A stretch of DNA of 56,996 bases from Bryobacterales bacterium (GTDB taxonomy: Bacteria; Acidobacteriota; Terriglobia; Bryobacterales; Bryobacteraceae): assembly GCA_003167255.1 (NCBI GenBank), contig PMTR01000097.1, forward strand, positions 1-56,996, given 5' to 3'. The notes under the pieces were generated by a model. It saw only the letters and a list, made by a program, of their open reading frames with translations, was not told where the DNA came from and searched no databases. The stretch's first letter is position 1. Each line of letters opens with the position of its first letter. The translations under genes were made by a program, and so were the position numbers. Below, piece by piece: positions 1-8,143 of the stretch.

Positions 1-31
1 GAATTGGCCGCCCCACTCGGCCGTATTGGGG

Positions 32-1387
32 CTAGGCTTCGGCACGCGCCTCCTCCGACGCCAGCGGCACCGTGAACCGAACCAGTGCGCCGCCTCCGTC
101 CCTGTCCAGAAGCTCGAGCCGGCCATGCACCAGATCGGCCCGCTCCCGCATGGAGACCAGGCCCATGCCGTGGGACTTTCCGGCGTTTCCGAAACCCACG
201 CCATGATCTTCCACTTCGAGCACGATCGCATCGGGCTGGTATCGCAGGCGAACCGCGGCGTGAGTCGATTTCGAGTGCCGCGCCACATTGTTCAGCGCCT
301 CCTGCAAGACCCGGAACAGGTGAATGGCGATCCGCTGATCAACCGGCGCGGACGTACCCAGCGCCTCGTAGCGGATTTCGATCCCCGTCTGTTTTTCGAA
401 AACGGGAAGATGGGTCTTCAACGCTGCCTCCAAACCGGCTTCTTCCAGAATCACCGGATGCAGCGCCTGGGAAAGGGTCCGGACCTTGTCCAGGGCAGAC
501 TGCACGATTTCCTGGACTTCCCGCAAGTCGTCGCGAAATGGGATCTCGGCCGCGGACGCTCGCCGGTCGACCCTTTGCAACATGGCGCCCATGGCCGTGA
601 GGATCTGCCCGAACTCGTCATGAAGCTCGCGCGAAATATACCGAAACGTATTTTCCTGAATGGAGATCAATTGCTGCGCGAGTTCGCTGCGGCGCTCCGA
701 GAGTGCCGCCACCTGCTGGAACATCCGCCTATTGTAGTGCACCAGGTAAAGGCTGGTGGTCACGACCAGTAGAAGCACGGCGGTCAGAAACAGATAGACG
801 TTCCGCTGGACTCGGGAATAGATCTGCTGGGTCTGCGCGGAGGCCTGCTGGTCGATCTCATTGTTCTGAACCAGCAGCCGGGCCACGGTCGAACTCAAGG
901 CGGCCTGGCGAGCCTGAAGCGAGAGGCGGATTTGAGCCCGCGCTTCTTTCTCGCCGCCCCTCCGCGCCAAATCGAAGATGCGATCCAGGGCGTCCCAGAA
1001 TTGTGTCATGGAACTGGACAGGTACCCGCGCTGGGCGGCCGTCCGAGAGGCCGGTGACGATGCCTCCTCACGTTTCATGGCGTCTTCCAGATCCGCCCGA
1101 ATGCGTCTTAACTGGCCCTGCCATGCGCTCAACGGATATGGCTCGATGGCGTCGAGCATGTCCCGTATGCTCAGCGCGACGGAGTTCAGGTCGTTTTGGA
1201 TGCGCAGCAGCAGCAACGAGTCTGTGCGGTTGCGGTCGATGGTCTGCGCCTGAAGCTGCCGCAATCCCCGTAACTGGTCGATAGTGTATACGGAATACAC
1301 GATCACGGCCGAGAGAGTCACGGCCATGCCGGTCAAGAGCCCAAAGGTTGGCGATCGACTGGCCCGCACTCCGTTAGTATCGCTCAT
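32..1387 (-). CDS. Membrane sensor histidine kinase, NarL/HisKA_3 type
   Basis: Inner-membrane two-component sensor of 451 aa. Two transmembrane segments (about residues 13-32 and 195-217) enclose a helical periplasmic sensor region with no recognisable ligand domain. The cytoplasmic part has a HisKA_3-type phosphoacceptor (SRELHDEFGQ) and a HATPase_c domain with N-box LQEALNNVARHS and G-box motifs DHGVGFG and HGMGLVSMRERA. This kinase class normally phosphorylates a LuxR/NarL-type response regulator. No such regulator lies in the window; it may sit past the left edge, downstream of this gene. The frame stays open upstream to 1510, but the start at 1387 (MSDTNG) puts the first membrane helix at the expected place. 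It is divergent from the GH51 gene across a 210-bp gap. Signal unknown. Confidence 0.85.
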   Translation of the reverse strand: MSDTNGVRASRSPTFGLLTGMAVTLSAVIVYSVYTIDQLRGLRQLQAQTIDRNRTDSLLLLRIQNDLNSVALSIRDMLDAIEPYPLSAWQGQLRRIRADLEDAMKREEASSPASRTAAQRGYLSSSMTQFWDALDRIFDLARRGGEKEARAQIRLSLQARQAALSSTVARLLVQNNEIDQQASAQTQQIYSRVQRNVYLFLTAVLLLVVTTSLYLVHYNRRMFQQVAALSERRSELAQQLISIQENTFRYISRELHDEFGQILTAMGAMLQRVDRRASAAEIPFRDDLREVQEIVQSALDKVRTLSQALHPVILEEAGLEAALKTHLPVFEKQTGIEIRYEALGTSAPVDQRIAIHLFRVLQEALNNVARHSKSTHAAVRLRYQPDAIVLEVEDHGVGFGNAGKSHGMGLVSMRERADLVHGRLELLDRDGGGALVRFTVPLASEEARAEA

Positions 1388-1597
1388 GTGCAAATGTGCG
1401 GCGCCATACCCGTGCGGCCTAACGAGCGATCCGCGAGGATTCTTTCGATCCTGAAAGCGCTTGCATGAGTGGTCTGAAAGCTGTACCATAGCCGTGCCTG
1501 GTCGCCGCAATGCACTGCGTTAGTTCGAGGAGGCTGCCAACTCGCCACCGTCGTGTGCCGAAATGCTTTCGCGTTAAAGCTATGGAGATCTGAAGGT

Positions 1598-3736
1598 ATG
1601 CTCACTAAGGCCGGAATTCCGCGAGTGCTTCCGCTCGCGGCCCTATGCGTTTTGCTCGTCGCGTCAACCGTTTCACACGCCCAGCCCGCAAACGCCGTCG
1701 AAATCCAAATCAAAGCGGACCAGGTCGCCTCGCACGTCAGCCCGCTGCTCTACGGGTTGATGACGGAGGAGATCAATTATTCCTATGATGGCGGACTTTA
1801 CGCGGAACTGGTTCGCAATCGCAACTTCAAGGAAGATGCCAAAGACGCCGTACATTGGCAACTGGTACAAGAGCATGGCGGCACCGGATTGATGTCCCTC
1901 GACACCAGCCAGCCTTTCAATGAAGCCATCCCTGCAAGCCTGAAGCTGACCGTGACGCAGGCTTCCGGAGATCAGCGCGTGGGCGTCGCCAACGATGGGT
2001 TTTGGGGCATTCCGGCGAGACCGAATACGTCCTATCACGCCTCGTTTTACGCCAAGGCCGGCACCGGGTTTGCCGGGCCACTCACTGTCGCGATTGTGAG
2101 CAACGATGGCACGACGGCCCACGCCAGCGCGCAAGTGGCGCACGTCACCCAGGATTGGAAGAAGTACGAAGTGACCTTGACTACGGGAAAAGCCGGGCCG
2201 TCCGCGGACACCCGCCTGGTCATTTCGGCCGGTACCGCCGGCACGGTCTGGTTCAACATGGTTTCGCTCTTTCCGCCAACCTTTAACAACCGGCCCACCG
2301 GCAACCGGAAAGACATCATGCAACTCCTTGCCGACATGAAGCCGGCCTTCCTCCGTTTTCCGGGCGGCAATTACCTGGAAGGGAACACGGTGGGCACGCG
2401 CTTCGATTGGAAAAAGACCATCGGCGATATCTCGCAGCGGCCGGGGCACATGGACGATGCCTGGAGATACTGGTCGTCCGACGGCATGGGGTTGCTGGAA
2501 TTCCTGGAGTGGTGCGAAGACCTGCACATGCAGCCCGTGCTCGGAGTTTATGCCGGTTACTCGCTACGGAACGGGGCGCGATTCACATCATTTCCCGAAC
2601 TGCAGCCTTTCGTAAAGGAAGCACTCGATGAAATCGAATACGTGACGGGCGATGCCAGCACCACCTGGGGCGCGCAACGCGCCAAAGACGGACACCCGGC
2701 GCCGTTCCCGCTCGAATATGTCGAGATCGGGAACGAGGATAATGCCGACCGGCAGGTGGGTAGTTACGAGACCCGGTTCGCACAATTCTTCGATGCCATC
2801 AAGGCGAAATATCCTCAGCTCAAGCTCATCGCCACCACCGAGGTGACGACCCGCGCCGCGGATGTGATCGACGAACATTACTACCGGCGCTCGGAAGAAG
2901 AGATGGAATTCCACGCCAACGATTACGACACGCGCCGCCGGACCGGACAACGGGTTTTCGTCGGCGAGTGGGCCACGCGCGTGGGCGACCCGACTCCGAC
3001 CCTGGGCGCTGCCCTGGGCGATGCGGCCTGGATGACGGGCATGGAGCGGAACTCAGACCTCATCGTGATGGCCTCCTATGCGCCTCTTTTCGTCAACGTA
3101 AACAAGGGCGGCATGCAGTGGGTCACGGACCTGATCGGCTACGACACGCTGACCAGCTACGGCTCGCCGTCGTATTACGCGCAGAAGATGTTCAGCCTGT
3201 ATCACGGCGACGATGTTGTTCCGATGACGGCGTCGGGCGTCCCAACCAAGGAATGGCAGCCGCCAGCCGGGCGGGGTGGCTTCGTTCCTCCTCCGCAACA
3301 AGCGGCGGCCGGCAGAGGTGGAGCGCCGCAAGCGCCACCAACTCAAGGGCCTCCGCCGCAAGGCCAGCCGCCGCAAGGTGGGGCCGGACGCGGAGGCAGG
3401 GGGCCAGCGGGACCGCAACAACCGCCCATGCCCATCCAGGTGCCCTTGATGTTCTTCGATGCTACGCGCGACAGCAAGACGGGAACGATTTACGTGAAAG
3501 TCGTAAACCGGGCCGCCACGCCGCAATCCGTGCATATCACATTGAGCGGAGTCACGGCCGTCGAGCCCAGCGGACAGGCCGTCACCATGAGCGGGAGCGG
3601 CCCCACTGACACGAATTCGATTACAGACCCAGTCCGAATCGTGCCGGTCACAACGAAGGTGGACGGATTGAGCGCGAACTTCACGCGCACATTCCCTCCG
3701 TACTCTATTAGCGTTCTAGAGGTGAAGGCGAAGTAA
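1598..3736 (+). CDS. Secreted alpha-L-arabinofuranosidase, GH51
   Basis: Releases terminal arabinofuranose from arabinan or arabinoxylan. It is 712 aa with a signal peptide (cleavage near SHA-QP, residue 29), a carbohydrate-binding-like beta-sandwich (about 95-225) and a GH51 (beta/alpha)8 domain. The acid/base is expected at Glu380 in EIGNED and the nucleophile at Glu457 in FVGEWAT. A Pro/Gln/Gly-rich tract with repeated GRGG (bases about 3260-3430) lies inside the C-terminal beta region and is unlike typical GH51 enzymes; similar tracts occur in neighbouring secreted proteins. The start at 1598 is preceded by GGAG and GAAGG; the open frame runs to 1553 but would bury the signal peptide. GH105 follows on the same strand after about 200 bp containing a strong palindrome. 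Confidence 0.9.
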   Translation: MLTKAGIPRVLPLAALCVLLVASTVSHAQPANAVEIQIKADQVASHVSPLLYGLMTEEINYSYDGGLYAELVRNRNFKEDAKDAVHWQLVQEHGGTGLMSLDTSQPFNEAIPASLKLTVTQASGDQRVGVANDGFWGIPARPNTSYHASFYAKAGTGFAGPLTVAIVSNDGTTAHASAQVAHVTQDWKKYEVTLTTGKAGPSADTRLVISAGTAGTVWFNMVSLFPPTFNNRPTGNRKDIMQLLADMKPAFLRFPGGNYLEGNTVGTRFDWKKTIGDISQRPGHMDDAWRYWSSDGMGLLEFLEWCEDLHMQPVLGVYAGYSLRNGARFTSFPELQPFVKEALDEIEYVTGDASTTWGAQRAKDGHPAPFPLEYVEIGNEDNADRQVGSYETRFAQFFDAIKAKYPQLKLIATTEVTTRAADVIDEHYYRRSEEEMEFHANDYDTRRRTGQRVFVGEWATRVGDPTPTLGAALGDAAWMTGMERNSDLIVMASYAPLFVNVNKGGMQWVTDLIGYDTLTSYGSPSYYAQKMFSLYHGDDVVPMTASGVPTKEWQPPAGRGGFVPPPQQAAAGRGGAPQAPPTQGPPPQGQPPQGGAGRGGRGPAGPQQPPMPIQVPLMFFDATRDSKTGTIYVKVVNRAATPQSVHITLSGVTAVEPSGQAVTMSGSGPTDTNSITDPVRIVPVTTKVDGLSANFTRTFPPYSISVLEVKAK

Positions 3737-3772
3737 GGCCTTCGCTCCCTTGTGAAGCGTTTGTTGGCCTTT

Positions 3773-3810
3773 TGGAGCTGCAAGGAACCTCGAGGTTCTT
3801 TGCAGCTCCA
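3773..3810. terminator. Near-perfect 38-bp palindrome after GH51
   Basis: Two 19-bp arms starting TGGAGCTGCAA match at 18 of 19 positions and meet at CTCGAG. The palindrome begins 37 bp after the GH51 stop. No T tract follows on either strand, so it may be an mRNA-stabilising or Rho-assisted hairpin, or a small palindromic repeat, rather than a classic terminator. Confidence 0.5.
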
Positions 3811-3942
3811 CTTGCGTTTCGGCTGCCCATTCCACAATTCTTTGAGAATCGGCGCGAAGTTTGTTGATCCGTGGCATCGACGTTGTCACACTGGGAAGGT
3901 ACCGCCACCGGATGGATTCGGGGCGGGAGAGCTGGCACCAAT

Positions 3943-5139
3943 ATGTTCCGCCATTTCCATCCTCACTCCGTTTCGCCGCCTCGTCCATGGCGCACAGGAA
4001 TGATCAGCCTGGCGGGTACAATCCTGCTAGCCGGCAACGCCTTGGCTCAAGGCCTGACCCAGGCGGAGAGGGATCGTGGCGTCGGGGACTCACCAGATGT
4101 CGAACTGAGCCTGGCCACGGACCTGCGCCCGGATTTGACTCACGAAGCCATACGGGCTGCGATGCGCAAGGTTGCCGACTGGCAACTGGAGCGTGTGCGT
4201 CCGTACTTCAATAACGACTGGACCCAGGCCGCCCTCTATGACGGATTCATGGCCGCGTCGGCAACTCTTGGCGAGCCAAAGTATGAACAGGCCATGTGGG
4301 AGATGGGCGCGCGGCTACAGTGGCAACTCGGGAAGCGCCCGGAGCACGCCGATGACGTGGCCGTCGGTCAGACCTACCTCGAGTTGTATCTGAAGCGCCG
4401 GGACCCACAGATCCTTCAGCCCCTGATCGACAGATTTGCCCACCAGATGACGCTGAAGGACGACCCCGCGAAGCCGATCTGGTGGTGGTGCGATGCGTTG
4501 TTCATGGCGCCGCCGGCATTGGCGCGCCTCTACAAGGCGACGGGAAAAGTGGAATACCTGGATTATCTGGATCGCCAATGGTGGACCACTTCCGCGCTGC
4601 TCTACGATCCGCGGGAGCATCTCTATTTTCGCGACTCCAGCTACTTCGACAAGCGGGAAGCCAATGGGCGCAAGGTCTTCTGGCTGCGGGGAAACGGCTG
4701 GGTGATGGGTGGGATGGCGCGTGTGCTAGATTACATGCCCAACAACTATCGAACGCGATCCAAATACGTCACGCAATTCCGCGAAATGGCTGCTGCCGTG
4801 ACCAAACTGCAGGGCGACGACGGTCTATGGCGGTCGGGCCTGTTTGACCCGCAGGCGTACGCGCTGCCCGAAGTGTCCGGTTCGGCGTTTTTGACCTATG
4901 CGCTTGCCTGGGGCGTGAACCAGCGCATCCTCGATCGTAAGGTATACAAGCCGGTGGTGAAGAAGGCGTGGGCGGGTTTGCTCGCGCACGTGTATTCGGA
5001 CGGACGCCTGGGTTCGATCCAACCGGTGGGCGCGGCTCCGGGCCAGTTCAAGCGGACTTCCAGTTACGTGTACGGAGTTGGGGCGTTCCTGCTGGCGGGA
5101 TCGGAAGTCGACCGCCTGGCGGATTCGGTTCGGCGGTGA
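3943..5139 (+). CDS. Unsaturated glucuronyl/rhamnogalacturonyl hydrolase, GH105 (GH88-like)
   Basis: A 398-aa (alpha/alpha)6-barrel enzyme expected to hydrate and release unsaturated uronic acid from pectin or glycosaminoglycan fragments made by lyases. Family features include the W/H/D-rich core with IWWWCDALFMAPPALARL, RDSSYFDKR and the conserved segment FWLRGNGWVMGG. The N-terminus carries an export signal (about residues 15-36, GTILLAGNALAQG). The start at 3943 has GGGAGAG upstream; alternatives are 3871 (longer) and 4000 (MISLAG, close to AGGA). It follows GH51 on the same strand and converges on the GH3 gene. A carbohydrate enzyme of this family is secure; the exact substrate is not. 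Confidence 0.87.
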   Translation: MFRHFHPHSVSPPRPWRTGMISLAGTILLAGNALAQGLTQAERDRGVGDSPDVELSLATDLRPDLTHEAIRAAMRKVADWQLERVRPYFNNDWTQAALYDGFMAASATLGEPKYEQAMWEMGARLQWQLGKRPEHADDVAVGQTYLELYLKRRDPQILQPLIDRFAHQMTLKDDPAKPIWWWCDALFMAPPALARLYKATGKVEYLDYLDRQWWTTSALLYDPREHLYFRDSSYFDKREANGRKVFWLRGNGWVMGGMARVLDYMPNNYRTRSKYVTQFREMAAAVTKLQGDDGLWRSGLFDPQAYALPEVSGSAFLTYALAWGVNQRILDRKVYKPVVKKAWAGLLAHVYSDGRLGSIQPVGAAPGQFKRTSSYVYGVGAFLLAGSEVDRLADSVRR

Positions 5140-5232
5140 GTGCAGAATCTTGTGGGGCAGGATGGTATCCGGCGCGCCGGTTGGCAACCGGCGCTGGGTA
5201 GCCATCGGATTATCTCTTGAGCGTCGTGGAAT

Positions 5233-8052
5233 TTACGGGGCAATGATGGTCTCCGCCTGCAAGCGCACGTCGCGCGAAGACCCTCCGATCTCCACTTTTC
5301 GCGCGCCCACGGCGGTTTCCCACCGCTGCTTCGCGGTTGACCAGAATTGTAGACGGCGTGGCTCGACGTGCAAAGTCAGGTTCTTCGTTTGACCGGGTTC
5401 AATGGCGACGCGTTCAAATTGCACTAATGAACGGACGGCAAACTGTGCGCCGGCCGGCGGCTTGTCGGGTGCCCCGAGGTAGACTTGGGCCACTTCGTCC
5501 CCAGCCACTCGACCGTTGTTCTTGACGGTGAAGCTCACATCGAGTCCGCCGTCTTTTGTTCGGACAACCTTAGCGCTGGAGTATTGGAACGTGGTGTAGG
5601 ACAAACCGTGCCCAAAGGGGAACAGCGGTTTCAGATTCTGCTGATCGAACCAGCGGTACCCCATGAAGATACCTTCGGAATACGTGGTCTTGCCGTCGAT
5701 CCCACCGTTGGTGCGTTCCGGATGGTGTTCGGGATCCTGTGCCACCATCTGCTTCAGTTCCTGCGGCCAGGTGATCGGCAGACGGCCGGCCGGGTTTGCT
5801 TTGCCGAGCAGGACGTTGGCGGTTGCCGGTCCGCCTGCATCGCCTGGATACCACATCTCTAGAACGGCTTTCACTTTGTCAAGCCACGGCATCGCCACCG
5901 GCAAGGTGGTGTTCAAGACCACGATCGTATTCGGATTCACCGATACGATGTCTGATATGAGCTGATCCTGGTCGCCCGGCAAGACAAACGGAGACGGGGA
6001 CTGGCGGGCCCAGGCAAACACGACGGCCTTCTTGGCTTGTCGCGCTAGCGTGATGGCCTCTTCCCGATTCGTCTTCTCTTGTTCGGGCGTAACCCACGCC
6101 AATCGTACCTGGACCGGGAAGCCGTTTTGCTCGCCCGTGGTAGTAACGGTGAATTGGTGTGAGCCGGCCTTGAGTACAACTCTCGCACGCTGGTTGTTGA
6201 GATGGTCGGCGGTCGGCACGATATTGCCAGTAACGGGATGCTGCCCTTTCAGGCCGGGCTGGGAGGCGAGAGGCGGTCCGCCTTGCCCGCCGGCTCCACG
6301 GCCACCACCGCCGCCTAACACCCTATTGCCGTCCAACTCAACCTGGCCGGTGGTCCCGCGGGTATGAAGCGCCAGCGAGTACGTGCCGTCGCTCGGAACG
6401 TTCAGCGCGCCCTTCCAGGTGTACGAGGTTCCCGGCGGCAGCGCTTTGCCGTTCGTCGCCGTGAAGTTCAGCTCTGAATCTTTCTGCGTCCGGCTGTTGG
6501 CCGTATCGGTGCGTTCCAGACTCGTGTACGCCGGCGCCGGAATGGGCGTCCCGTCGAAATCATTGGCGACGGCATACTTGACCTTTCTGCCGGTGATCTT
6601 CTCAATCGATGGAACCGGTCCAGCCTGGTGGTCTGGGAGACCCATCGCCTTTTCCCCGGAAATCCCGATGGATACAAGGATGCCGCCGGTAGGCCCGATG
6701 AATGCCGTTGAATCGAGTTCAGCCGCCCCGAGCGGCAGAACATTGTCCTGATTCTTTAGCAAGGTCGCCGCATCCTCCGCGGTCTTCTGCACGATGGGAG
6801 CGTTGTATGCGTAGTCGATGTCGGTGATGTTGTGCTTGGGCGCCTTGTCCAGCAAGCCAAACTTGTCCATCTGCGCCAATACTCTGCCTAAGGCGAGATT
6901 AATCTGCGCTTCCCGGATCAGTCCGTCCTGCACGGCCTTGAGCATGCCATATGCGGGTGGATCTCCCCCGCGTCCGCGTCCACCGCCGCGGCCTCCGCGC
7001 CCGCCGGGCCCTTGTTCCTCGGGCATGCCGCCGCCCCTGCCGCCGGCCATTCCGCCGGGATTTGCCGCCGCGGCTCCTCCGGGTCCGGGAGTTGGTGCGC
7101 CACCGGCGCCGGGAACTGCGCTCGCACCTTGCGCACCGTTGGGTGCTGCGGCCGGATTGTTCCCCGCGTCTCCACCTCTCCGGCCGCCACCCGCAGCGGG
7201 CACGGCGGCGGTGAAGGCGCCGCTGGGCATCTCCATGTCGAGGCCGTTGGCGATGTTCAGGGTCCCGTGTGTGGCGCCCCAATCCGACGTGTTGAAGCCC
7301 CGGAAGCCCGCCTCGCCACGGAAAATGATGTTCTGAATCTCGTTGTTATCGCAAGCCTGCAGGCCGTTGATTTTGTTATATGAACACATGATCGAGGAAA
7401 CACCCGCGTTAGCCGCGTCCACAAATGGCGCCATGTAGATTTCCCGCAGCGTTTGTGGGTCGATGTAGACGTCGTTGGCGCCGTCGTAGCCAACGAAATG
7501 CTTGGCCTGCGACATGATGCCCTCGTTCTGCGTGCCCTGAATCTGTGCGGCGGCGATCTGCCCGGTCAGAAACGGGTCCTCGCCGAAGGTGTTGTAGGCG
7601 CGTCCGAATTCGAAATCGCGCACCATATTGATGAATGGCTCGAGAACTACGTCCTGCCCCAGCGACTTGGCGTCCCGGCCAATTACCACGCCATTCCTCT
7701 TTGCATCCTCACGGCTCCAGGTCGCTGCCAAGCCCATCGTGGCAGTCATCCCGGTGGACCAGATCTGCACGGATATTCCCGGCGGCCCATCCGCAAGCCT
7801 CAGGGATGGGATGTTTAGCCGTGGCAAGCCAGGCCAGGTGCCGGCTTGCCCGACGCCGCTGGGCGACGCTTCCGTCCCACCGTGCAGCAGATTCATCTTC
7901 TCTTCCAGTGTCATCTCGCTGAGCAGGCGGTCCACTTTGGCGTTTCCCGTCACGACAGGAGGGGGCGTGCCAGCTGATTGGCACAGAAGCGCGGTCGCAC
8001 AAACGCCCAAAGCTGCCGGACCTGACAAGAATCTCCATTTCGTTGATTTCAT
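5233..8052 (-). CDS. Secreted GH3 glycosidase with PA14 insert
   Basis: Beta-glucosidase/beta-xylosidase-type enzyme of 939 aa. Order: signal peptide (about 1-28), GH3 N-terminal TIM barrel with nucleophile Asp257 in FNTSDWGATHG, a Gly/Ala/Pro-rich tract with many RGG motifs (about 284-365, bases 6958-7203), GH3 C-terminal domain interrupted by a PA14-like beta domain (about 505-660), and a fibronectin-III-like end containing FPFGHGLSYTTF. The start at 8052 is preceded by AAAGG at good spacing; MKFIKV at 8073 is an alternative, and the longer open frame to 8232 overlaps the upstream gene. It lies 91 bp downstream of the second GH3 gene, probably in the same transcript. The low-complexity insert between strands of the catalytic domain is unusual. 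Confidence 0.9.
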   Translation of the reverse strand: MKSTKWRFLSGPAALGVCATALLCQSAGTPPPVVTGNAKVDRLLSEMTLEEKMNLLHGGTEASPSGVGQAGTWPGLPRLNIPSLRLADGPPGISVQIWSTGMTATMGLAATWSREDAKRNGVVIGRDAKSLGQDVVLEPFINMVRDFEFGRAYNTFGEDPFLTGQIAAAQIQGTQNEGIMSQAKHFVGYDGANDVYIDPQTLREIYMAPFVDAANAGVSSIMCSYNKINGLQACDNNEIQNIIFRGEAGFRGFNTSDWGATHGTLNIANGLDMEMPSGAFTAAVPAAGGGRRGGDAGNNPAAAPNGAQGASAVPGAGGAPTPGPGGAAAANPGGMAGGRGGGMPEEQGPGGRGGRGGGRGRGGDPPAYGMLKAVQDGLIREAQINLALGRVLAQMDKFGLLDKAPKHNITDIDYAYNAPIVQKTAEDAATLLKNQDNVLPLGAAELDSTAFIGPTGGILVSIGISGEKAMGLPDHQAGPVPSIEKITGRKVKYAVANDFDGTPIPAPAYTSLERTDTANSRTQKDSELNFTATNGKALPPGTSYTWKGALNVPSDGTYSLALHTRGTTGQVELDGNRVLGGGGGRGAGGQGGPPLASQPGLKGQHPVTGNIVPTADHLNNQRARVVLKAGSHQFTVTTTGEQNGFPVQVRLAWVTPEQEKTNREEAITLARQAKKAVVFAWARQSPSPFVLPGDQDQLISDIVSVNPNTIVVLNTTLPVAMPWLDKVKAVLEMWYPGDAGGPATANVLLGKANPAGRLPITWPQELKQMVAQDPEHHPERTNGGIDGKTTYSEGIFMGYRWFDQQNLKPLFPFGHGLSYTTFQYSSAKVVRTKDGGLDVSFTVKNNGRVAGDEVAQVYLGAPDKPPAGAQFAVRSLVQFERVAIEPGQTKNLTLHVEPRRLQFWSTAKQRWETAVGARKVEIGGSSRDVRLQAETIIAP

Positions 8053-8143
8053 GTTGACCTTTATGAACTTCATCCTGCAAGGCTGACAAAAATACGGGGT
8101 CTGTTTCTGCTCCGGCCGTGCCAACCGTCCGCGCGGCTGCCGC

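Noticed and set aside
6958-7203. Repetitive Gly-rich stretch considered as a CRISPR or tandem array
   Set aside because: It is irregular, has no constant repeat/spacer pattern and is in frame within the GH3 protein.
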